NCBI GenBank assembly: GCA_031278075.1
Contig: JAITLE010000086.1
Coordinates: forward strand, 1 to 5,235
From: Bifidobacteriaceae bacterium
Lineage (GTDB): Bacteria; Actinomycetota; Actinomycetes; Actinomycetales; WQXJ01
DNA: 5,235 nt
Reading direction: 5' to 3'
Of the stretch, positions 1-5,235 are shown one piece after another. The notes under the pieces were generated by a model. It was not told the origin of the DNA and ran no database searches. It worked only from the letters and a program-made list of their open reading frames with translations. Position numbers and translations under genes: made by a program. Position 1 is the first letter of the stretch; each line of letters starts with the position of its first letter.

Positions 1-270
1 CCGGCGGCGCTCGGGCGCATCCGGGCTGCGCCGCGGGGCACAGCCGAGTGCGCTCGGGCGAATCCGCGCGGCGGCCGTGGGCGCGTCCAGGCTGCACGCC
101 GCATCCGGGCACGCTCGGGCGCGTCCAGGCTGCACGCCGCATCCGGGCACGCTCGGGCGCGTCCGGGCTGCACGCCGCATCCGGCGGCGCTCGAGCGAAT
201 CCGCGCCGCGGCGCTCGGGCAAGTCCGGGGTGCGCGCCGCATCCGGGCGCGCTCGGGCGGATCCGGGCGG
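1..270. repeat. Degenerate 38-bp minisatellite array downstream of pcrA, continuing past the left edge
   Basis: The copies at 81-118 and 119-156 are identical over 38 bp. The copy at 157-194 differs at about five positions, and another 38-bp copy occupies 219-256. Shorter or longer variants lie at 15-57 (43 bp), 58-80 (23 bp) and 195-218 (24 bp), and a decaying copy starts at 257. The landmark GCTCGGG (or GCTCGAG) begins at 9, 52, 113, 151, 189, 213 and 251. Each 38-bp unit looks like two related halves of about 19 bp, both starting CGCRTCCRGGC. The first 15 bases nearly repeat 181-195, so the array extends off the window. Because 38 is not a multiple of three, successive copies read in different frames, which argues against a repeat protein on either strand. 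The array would be transcribed as the pcrA 3' UTR if transcription continues. Its function is unknown. I see no convincing Rho-independent terminator, only a small hairpin (CCGAG-TGCG-CTCGG, 44-57). Confidence 0.9.
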
Positions 271-283
271 CGGGTCAGGCGGG

Positions 284-2860
284 TCAGAGTTTCGTTATGG
301 GCGCGAAGCGCACCAGGATCCGCTTGGTCCCGTCTTCCCTGAACTCGATGCGGGCCACCTGGTTGTCCGCGCCGCCTTCGACGGCTACGACACGTCCCAG
401 CCCATACGCGTCGTGCGTCACCAGGTCGCCCGCTTCGAGCCGCGGCACGTCGGAGGCGGGACGGGGTGTGGCCGAGCCGAACGCTGCCGCCGTCCCGCCG
501 AGGGGTGCGGGACGGGTCTTCCGGGTGTAGATGTTCCCGCGGCGTGGGCCGGGTCCGGGTTGTTCGGCTTGGAGAGCGCCCGTCGAGCCGCGTTCGCGGC
601 GCCAGTCGAGCACGTCGTTCGGGATGTCGCCAAGGAACCGCGACGCGGGGAAATACTCCGCGCGCCCGAACACGGTCCGAGCCTCCGCCCGTGACAGGTA
701 CAGCCGCTCACGCGCCCGGGTCAGCGCCACGTAGACCAGCCGCCGCTCCTCTTGTAGCTCCAGTTCGCTGTTCGCCGACCGCCGGTGCGGGAAGGTGCCG
801 TCTTCCAGGCCCGTCACGAACACCACCGGGAACTCGAGGCCTTTCGCTGTGTGCACCGTCATCAGGGTCACCTGCCCCGGGTCGCGGACACGGGCCCCGC
901 TTGGCGCTGCCACGCCGGCGGGTGACCGGTCGGCATCGGGCGGCGGGGCGTCTGTGTCTGCGGCGCCGGCGCGCTGAGGCAACTGGTCGGAGTCCGCGAC
1001 CAGGGAGACGCGCTCGAGGAAGTCCGCCAAGGACCCGTTCGGCTGGGTCTGTTCGAACTCGCTGGCGACAGCGTGCATCTCAGCGAGGTTCTCCACCCGG
1101 GACGCGTCCTGGGGATCCCGGGAATCCTGCAGCTCCGCCAGGTAGCCGGACCTGTCGAGCACGTGGTCGAGGATCTGGGCTGGCCCCGCGCCGTGGCGGG
1201 CCATCTCAGACAACTCGTCGAGCAGGTGGTCCAGTTCCGCCACGGCACGCTTCGCGCGCGGGGTGAGCGCGTCGATCTCGTCGTGGCGGGCGAGCGCGCC
1301 CCCGAATGAGAGCCCGTGCGATGCCGCCCACGCCGCGACCGCGGCCTCCGCCTGGGCGCCCAGACCACGCTTCGGGACGTTGAAGATGCGGCGAGTCGAG
1401 ACCGCGTCGTCGATGTTGTCCACCGCCCGCAGGTACGCGATCGCGTCGCGGATCTCTTTGCGCTCGTAGAAGCGGGTGCCGCCGACCACCCGGTACGGAA
1501 TGCCGCCCCGGACGAAGACCTCTTCCAGCGCGCGGGACTGGGCGTTGGTGCGGTAGAAGACGGCGGCGTCGCCGGGACGCACGCCGTGTTGGTCGGCCAG
1601 GGAGTCGAGTTCGCGGGCGATGAACTGGGCCTCGTCGTGCTCCGTGTCCGCGACGTAACCGACTACTTTGGGCCCAGCGCCTTCCTGGGTCCACAAGCGT
1701 TTGCGGCGCGCGCCCTGGTTCGGCGCGATCACCGCGTTCGCGGCCGACAAGATGTTCTGCGTGGAGCGATAATTCTGCTCCAGCAGGATGGTCGCGGCGT
1801 CGGGGTAATCCGTCGCGAACTCGACTATGTTCCTCACCGTGGCGCCTCGGAAGGCGTAGATCGATTGGTCCGAGTCGCCCACCACCGTCAGCTGGGCCGG
1901 GGTGTGCCCGCCGGGCGCCGCAGCGTCGGATCTGGTCCCGGTCAGCTCCCTGACAAGGACATATTGGGCATAGTTGGTGTCTTGGTACTCGTCGACCAGG
2001 ACGTGGCGGAAGCGGCGGTGATAATGGTCCGCCACATCCGGGAACGCTTGCAGCAGGTTGACGGTCTGCATGATCAAGTCGTCGAAGTCGAATGCGTGCG
2101 CGCCTTGGAGACGGCCCTGGTACACCTTGTACACGTCGGCGGTCGCGCGGTCGATCGGGTCGCCGCCGGGAGGCTGAGCGGCGGCGTAGGAGTCCGCGTC
2201 GACCAACTCGTTTTTCAGGTTCGAGATTCGGCGGGCGATCGATTTCGGTTGGAACCGCTTGGGGTCGAGGTTGAGTTCGGCCATCGCCATGGTCACCAGC
2301 CTCAGCGAGTCCTGGGCGTCGTAGATCGAGAACGACCGCTTCAAGCCCAGATGTTCCGCCTCCCGGCGCAGGATGCGCACGCACGCCGAGTGGAATGTGG
2401 AGACCCACATATGCCGGGCGCCGTGGCCGACCAGCCGTTCCACCCTCTCCCGCATCTCCGCCGCGGCCTTGTTGGTGAACGTGATCGCGAGGATCTCGCC
2501 GGGGCGCGCCTGGCCTGTGGCCAGGAGATAGGCGATCCGCCGGGTCAAGACCCTTGTCTTGCCCGATCCGGCCCCCGCCAGGATCAGCAGTGGTGTGCCG
2601 GTGTGCGTCACCGCGGCCTTTTGCTCCGCGTTGAGCCCGTCGAGGAGGCGCTCGGCGGCCGCCGCCGCCTCAGCCGCCTCAGCCGCGGCTGCCCTCGCGC
2701 GGTCCGCGTCCCGCGGACCAGACCATTCGTCTGGGGGGGCGTCGAGGGGCGCCGGGTCGTAGGCCGGATCGTAGGGTTCGGCCTCGGCGGCGTCCCAGGC
2801 GGTCGGCGCCAGCGAAGGCAACCGGGTCAGATCGATCAAGGCGGGCGGACTGTGTTCCAT
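284..2860 (-). CDS. pcrA: ATP-dependent 3'-5' DNA helicase PcrA/UvrD1 (SF1A), complete
   Basis: The product is an 858-residue superfamily 1A helicase that uses ATP to translocate 3'-5' on single-stranded DNA. It is expected to act in the cytoplasm in nucleotide excision repair, replication-conflict resolution and removal of recombinase filaments. Visible motifs, in order: Q motif LNAEQKAAV (about 76-84), Walker A GAGSGKT (96-102), Ia TFTNKAAAEM (127-136), Walker B/II VDEYQDT (289-295), III VVGDSDQSIYAFRGA (326-340), IV EQNYRST (361-367), V VHTAKGLEFPVVF (669-681) and VI RRLVYVALTRARERL (706-720). The end (about 807-858, VTHDAYGLGRV...PITKL) matches the Tudor-like domain of actinobacterial UvrD1/PcrA, which in studied homologues contacts RNA polymerase. 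The ATG at 2860 was chosen because GGGGA lies just upstream, family homology begins about 75 residues in, and the frame farther upstream is low-complexity Arg/Gly and overlaps ptsI. GTG codons at 2896, 2995 and 2998 are possible alternatives. Residues 1-75 are an unusually long acidic/Ala-rich lead-in, and a Pro/Ala/Asp-rich insertion lies at about 628-660, just before motif V. The TGA stop is backed by a second in-frame TGA. Family assignment is certain; the pcrA versus uvrD1 name is convention. Confidence 0.97.
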   Translation of the reverse strand: MEHSPPALIDLTRLPSLAPTAWDAAEAEPYDPAYDPAPLDAPPDEWSGPRDADRARAAAAEAAEAAAAAERLLDGLNAEQKAAVTHTGTPLLILAGAGSGKTRVLTRRIAYLLATGQARPGEILAITFTNKAAAEMRERVERLVGHGARHMWVSTFHSACVRILRREAEHLGLKRSFSIYDAQDSLRLVTMAMAELNLDPKRFQPKSIARRISNLKNELVDADSYAAAQPPGGDPIDRATADVYKVYQGRLQGAHAFDFDDLIMQTVNLLQAFPDVADHYHRRFRHVLVDEYQDTNYAQYVLVRELTGTRSDAAAPGGHTPAQLTVVGDSDQSIYAFRGATVRNIVEFATDYPDAATILLEQNYRSTQNILSAANAVIAPNQGARRKRLWTQEGAGPKVVGYVADTEHDEAQFIARELDSLADQHGVRPGDAAVFYRTNAQSRALEEVFVRGGIPYRVVGGTRFYERKEIRDAIAYLRAVDNIDDAVSTRRIFNVPKRGLGAQAEAAVAAWAASHGLSFGGALARHDEIDALTPRAKRAVAELDHLLDELSEMARHGAGPAQILDHVLDRSGYLAELQDSRDPQDASRVENLAEMHAVASEFEQTQPNGSLADFLERVSLVADSDQLPQRAGAADTDAPPPDADRSPAGVAAPSGARVRDPGQVTLMTVHTAKGLEFPVVFVTGLEDGTFPHRRSANSELELQEERRLVYVALTRARERLYLSRAEARTVFGRAEYFPASRFLGDIPNDVLDWRRERGSTGALQAEQPGPGPRRGNIYTRKTRPAPLGGTAAAFGSATPRPASDVPRLEAGDLVTHDAYGLGRVVAVEGGADNQVARIEFREDGTKRILVRFAPITKL

Positions 2861-3054
2861 AACGTCCCCAAGCCTAAAGGTTGCCTCTGACGGCACCGCC
2901 CAGCGACCCGCCGTAGCGGCCTGACCAGGTAAAACGCTCTCAACGCCAATGCTAGAGTCGTCAAACGCCGGCCCCAGCGGCGCAGGACTCGCCACCACCC
3001 GGGAATCACCGGCCCCTGAGGACGGCGGTCCGCCGCGCTCACCGCTCCCCGCGC
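2861..3054. other. ptsI-pcrA intergenic spacer
   Basis: This is the non-repetitive part of the 259-bp gap between the two minus-strand genes. It includes a less GC-rich patch (about 2925-2965) that could hold the pcrA promoter. On the minus strand that patch has TTGACG (2964-2959) and the TANNNT-type hexamers TAGCAT (2954-2949) and TAGGCT (2876-2871), but none of these pairs at a 16-19 bp spacing with a good partner, so no promoter is called. A short perfect inverted repeat, CGGCGG-T-CCGCCG, sits at 3023-3035. It could be a weak hairpin downstream of ptsI, but it lacks a U-tract and a proper loop. I found no LexA-type (SOS) palindrome of the actinobacterial GAAC-N4-GTTC form. Confidence 0.6.
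2864..2870 (-). promoter_or_regulatory. Probable ribosome binding site of pcrA
   Basis: On the minus strand the sequence TGGGGAC sits directly before CGTT and the ATG at 2860. The purine run GGGGA is about 4 bases from the start. This is a modest Shine-Dalgarno match with a slightly short spacing, but it is the best one near any candidate start in this frame and supports the ATG over the upstream GTG codons. Confidence 0.45.
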
Positions 3055-3150
3055 GCCGCCTACCGCGCCGCCGACCGGGCCGCCGACCGGGCCGCCAACC
3101 GTGCCGCCGACCGCGCCGCCTACCGCGCCGCCGACCGCGCCGCCAACCGT
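3055..3150. repeat. 12-bp tandem repeat (about 8 units) spanning the ptsI stop codon
   Basis: Eight head-to-tail units of consensus GCCGCCNACCGN start at 3055, 3067, 3079, 3091, 3103, 3115, 3127 and 3139. The variable base before ACC is G, A or T. A diverged ninth unit (GCCGCGGCCGCA) follows at 3151. Read on the minus strand in the ptsI frame, each unit encodes a four-residue block (Arg-Ser/Leu-Ala-Ala), giving the C-terminal tail RLAARSAAR. Where the variable base is T (the units at 3115 and 3055) the codon becomes TAG, so the gene stop is itself a repeat variant. The block length of 12 preserves frame, so copy-number changes would not disturb upstream codons. The array is probably a replication-slippage product. 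No binding role is evident. Confidence 0.92.
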
Positions 3151-5235
3151 GCCGCGGCCGCATCTGGCGCCGCGAGCGCGCGTCGCGCCGCCCGGCGGCA
3201 ATCTGCCTGGCTGAGTGTGCCCAGATGCCGGGCGACATGCGGCAACACCCGCGGCGTGACCGACAGGCTGGTCGCGCCCAGCCCCACCAAGACGGCAGCC
3301 AGGTCCGGATCCGCCGCAGCCTCCCCGCACACGCCGATCGGTTTGCCCGCCCGGGCTGCGCCCTCGCATGCCAGCGCGATCAGGCGCAGCACCGCGGGCT
3401 GCCACGGGTCGTTCAAGGCGGCGAGTTCGCCAAGCCCGCGATCCGCCGCCATCGTGTATTGGGCGAGGTCGTTCGTGCCCAGCGACACGAAGTCGACGAC
3501 CTCGCAGATGTCCGCGCAGGCCAAAGCCGCCGCCGGAGTCTCCACCATGACGCCGACCCGGGCCAGCCCCGCGGCCCGCGCCCGCGCCGCGAATTCCGCC
3601 GCCTCGTCGACGGTGGCGATCATCGGAGCCATGACCCACACGTCCGTTCCCGCAGCGGCGCCGCTGTCCGCCAACCCGCCCCGGCCGTCGCCCACCGTGC
3701 CATCAACCCCTCCAACTCCTGCGGCGGCCGCGGCGGCGACGGCGGCGAGTTGGTGGTCCAGCACCTCCCCCCGCCGCATCGCGGTGCGATAGCCCCGCAC
3801 GCCGAGCGCCGGGTTCGGCTCAGCCCGGTCCGTCAGGAACGGGAGAGGCTTGTCCGCGCCCGCGTCCAATGTCCGCACCACCACTCTGCCGCCGCTAGCG
3901 GCCGCGAACACCGCGCCATAGGCCGTGACCTGCTCTTCAAACGTCGGCTCCACCGTCCGGTCGAGGAAGCAGAATTCCGTCCGGAACAATCCCACGCCGT
4001 CCGCTCCCACATCGACCGCGGCCCTCACCCCAGCCGCGTCTGAGACGTTCGCCAACAGCGGGACCAGCCGATCACCCGAGCTCACCGGCGCTTCCGTCTG
4101 GTCGGCGGCCGCCGCGGCGATCTCTGCCGGGCTTGGGTCGACGGTGATCGTGCCGCGTGAGCCATCGACCAGCAGCATCGCACCCTGGGGGATGCGGCGC
4201 GCCTCCCTGGCCGCCACCACGGCCGGGATCCCGAGCGAACGCGCGATGATCGCCGCGTGCGAGGTCGGCCCACCTTGCGCGGTGACGATCGCACGGCACA
4301 GGGCCGGGTCGAGCAGGGCCGTGTGCGCTGGCGCCAGATCCTCCGCGACCAGCACATATGGATAGTCGGGACGCGGCAGCTCGACCGGTTCGCGGCCCGC
4401 GAGCGCGGCGATCAGCCGGTCGCGCACGTCGCGGATGTCCGCCGCCCGCTCCGCCGCCATCCCACCCGCTTCCGCCAAACCTCGCACGATGCCGTCCGCC
4501 GCCTCCCACACCGCCCGCCCAGCGGGTGTCCCCCGCGTCGTGACCAGGTCCGACGCAGCCTCAGCGAAGGCCGGATCGAGGGCCAGCCGGGCGCCGGCCT
4601 GAAGCACCGCGCCCGCCTCGCCGCCGACCCGTTCCGCGAGTTGGGCTAAGCGCGCCGCGGCCTCGCGCGCGGCGGGGCCGAGGCGAGCCGCCTCCGCCGC
4701 CCGCTCCGACTCCGGAACTGTGGGCCCGAGCGGCGGCTCCGGCGCGGCCGCCGGGAACAGCACCGCCGGCCCCACTCCCCGCCCGGGGCTGGCCCCCACT
4801 GGACCGATCCGCCGCGCGCCACGCGCACCAGCGCCTGTGGCCCGCTCCCCAGCGGCGGCGCCAGCCGTCGCGCCCCGCGCCCCGGCATCAGAGTCACTGG
4901 CCCCACCAGCGCCTGTGACCCGCTCCCCGGCGGCGGCGCCAGCCGCCGCGCCCCGCGCCCAGGCATCAGAGTCACTGCTCGCGGCCCCGGCCTCAGCCTG
5001 GATCCGCGCGGCGATCGGCGACTCTGCCCCGCCCCCGGCGCTGGACCGGACAACCTCGCCGGCGGGGGCCGCCACACCCTCGTCGAGCTCGCCGAAGCCA
5101 TCTTGGGCCATGGCGACCACCGCCGCGACGGCCGCGGCCGCCATGGCGCCGGCCGCCTCGATGAGGAGCTCGTCGCCGCGCCGCGCCCCCAGCGCGATCA
5201 GACCCACCGGACTGAGCGCCAGGGCCGGTCCGTTG
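3120..5235 (-). CDS. ptsI: HPr-Enzyme I fusion: PEP-protein phosphotransferase of the PTS (5' end outside window)
   Basis: This is the general phosphotransferase component of the sugar PTS. Enzyme I autophosphorylates from PEP on a His and passes the phosphate to HPr. The visible 704 residues (5234 down to 3123) begin inside an HPr fold: LIALGARRGDELLIEAAG matches the second half of HPr, and the Ser in SPVG (5211-5213) aligns with HPr Ser46. An Ala/Gly linker of about 88 residues follows, then EI from VGASPGRGVGPAVLF (about 4800). The phospho-His motif is GGPTSHAAIIARSLGIP (His codon 4257-4259). The PEP-binding barrel shows VGLFRTEF (about 3970-3995), RTLDAGADKPLPF (about 3840-3880), NPALGVRGYR, GVMVETPAAA, VSLGTNDLAQYTMAADR (about 3440-3490) and GVCGE (catalytic Cys codon 3327-3329). 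All key EI residues are present, so EI looks functional; the HPr active-site His is beyond the edge. A Gly-rich insertion lies at about 3655-3725. The GTG at 5207 is not a true start, because HPr homology continues upstream. A DhaM-type EIIA domain before HPr, as in some actinobacterial fusions, is possible but unseen. The C-terminus ends in a 12-bp tandem repeat. Confidence 0.95.
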   Translation of the reverse strand, partial: NGPALALSPVGLIALGARRGDELLIEAAGAMAAAAVAAVVAMAQDGFGELDEGVAAPAGEVVRSSAGGGAESPIAARIQAEAGAASSDSDAWARGAAAGAAAGERVTGAGGASDSDAGARGATAGAAAGERATGAGARGARRIGPVGASPGRGVGPAVLFPAAAPEPPLGPTVPESERAAEAARLGPAAREAAARLAQLAERVGGEAGAVLQAGARLALDPAFAEAASDLVTTRGTPAGRAVWEAADGIVRGLAEAGGMAAERAADIRDVRDRLIAALAGREPVELPRPDYPYVLVAEDLAPAHTALLDPALCRAIVTAQGGPTSHAAIIARSLGIPAVVAAREARRIPQGAMLLVDGSRGTITVDPSPAEIAAAAADQTEAPVSSGDRLVPLLANVSDAAGVRAAVDVGADGVGLFRTEFCFLDRTVEPTFEEQVTAYGAVFAAASGGRVVVRTLDAGADKPLPFLTDRAEPNPALGVRGYRTAMRRGEVLDHQLAAVAAAAAAGVGGVDGTVGDGRGGLADSGAAAGTDVWVMAPMIATVDEAAEFAARARAAGLARVGVMVETPAAALACADICEVVDFVSLGTNDLAQYTMAADRGLGELAALNDPWQPAVLRLIALACEGAARAGKPIGVCGEAAADPDLAAVLVGLGATSLSVTPRVLPHVARHLGTLSQADCRRAARRALAAPDAAAARLAARSAAR
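4827..4979 (-). repeat. 78-bp direct duplication within the HPr-EI linker of ptsI
   Basis: Two adjacent copies, 4827-4904 and 4905 to about 4979, are nearly identical at the DNA level and exactly 78 bp (26 codons) apart. On the minus strand each encodes a block of the form SDSDA-x-ARGA...AAAGER-x-TGAG. The duplication keeps the reading frame and lies wholly in the Ala/Gly-rich linker between the HPr and Enzyme I domains, where a length change should be tolerated. The few differences between copies suggest a fairly recent event. Confidence 0.9.

Noticed and set aside
1..270. CRISPR array or attachment-site cluster in the left-hand repeat region.
   Set aside because: The units are contiguous and degenerate, with no unique spacers of constant length, and no cas gene, integrase or tRNA is nearby.
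48..694. Plus-strand open frames running through the 38-bp array into the pcrA 3' end, with His/Pro/Arg-rich repeats.
   Set aside because: The 38-bp period changes frame at every copy, so the peptide repeats are not regular. The frames then continue antisense to pcrA.
1316..2890. Long plus-strand open frame (524 codons) opposite pcrA.
   Set aside because: It is wholly antisense to a confidently identified helicase gene. Its composition follows the GC-rich third-position pattern of pcrA and no domain is recognisable.
2949..2964. Candidate sigma-70-like promoter for pcrA (TTGACG and TAGCAT on the minus strand).
   Set aside because: The two hexamers are only four bases apart, and neither has a matching partner at 16-19 bp.
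3023..3035. Rho-independent terminator for ptsI at the CGGCGG-T-CCGCCG inverted repeat.
   Set aside because: A one-base centre leaves only about a 4-bp usable stem, and no T-tract follows on the transcribed strand.
2861..3238. 126-residue Arg/Gly-rich N-terminal extension of the helicase (GRRRGRRRGRR-type), in the open frame upstream of the ATG at 2860.
   Set aside because: It is the 12-bp array read in a second frame plus the antiparallel-free shadow of the ptsI 3' end, which it overlaps. It has no family homology, and the ATG at 2860 has a ribosome-binding-like sequence and starts closer to the conserved core.

Overview
The window looks like chromosomal DNA from a very GC-rich actinomycete (Actinomycetota). 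This rests on strong G/C bias at third codon positions, long antisense shadow frames, Ala/Arg/Gly-rich proteins, and the family resemblance of both genes. A more precise placement is not possible from the sequence alone. Nothing marks the region as mobile: I see no transposase, integrase, tRNA, rRNA or CRISPR array.

There are two real protein genes, both on the minus strand. At the right edge (3120-5235) is the 3' part of a PTS phosphotransferase gene. The first visible codons encode the C-terminal half of an HPr domain. A long Ala/Gly-rich linker containing a 78-bp direct duplication follows, and then a complete Enzyme I with its catalytic His and Cys and its PEP-binding motifs. It is therefore an HPr-EI fusion whose N-terminus lies outside the window. 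Downstream, after a 259-bp spacer, is pcrA/uvrD (284-2860), a complete superfamily 1A 3'-5' DNA helicase. It has all canonical helicase motifs and the C-terminal Tudor-like domain typical of actinobacterial UvrD1/PcrA.

The two genes point the same way, but nothing shows that they form an operon. Their roles (sugar/dihydroxyacetone phosphorelay and DNA repair) are not functionally linked.

The most unusual content is repeat DNA at gene ends. A 12-bp tandem array (about eight units, 3055-3150) runs across the ptsI stop codon, so the last codons of the protein and the start of the spacer are the same repeat, and a second in-frame TAG lies exactly 20 codons further on. A second array, a degenerate 38-bp minisatellite with shorter 23/24-bp variants, fills about 1-270 immediately downstream of the pcrA stop and continues off the left edge. 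I see no convincing new multi-gene system; the repeats and the fusion architecture are what deserve follow-up.
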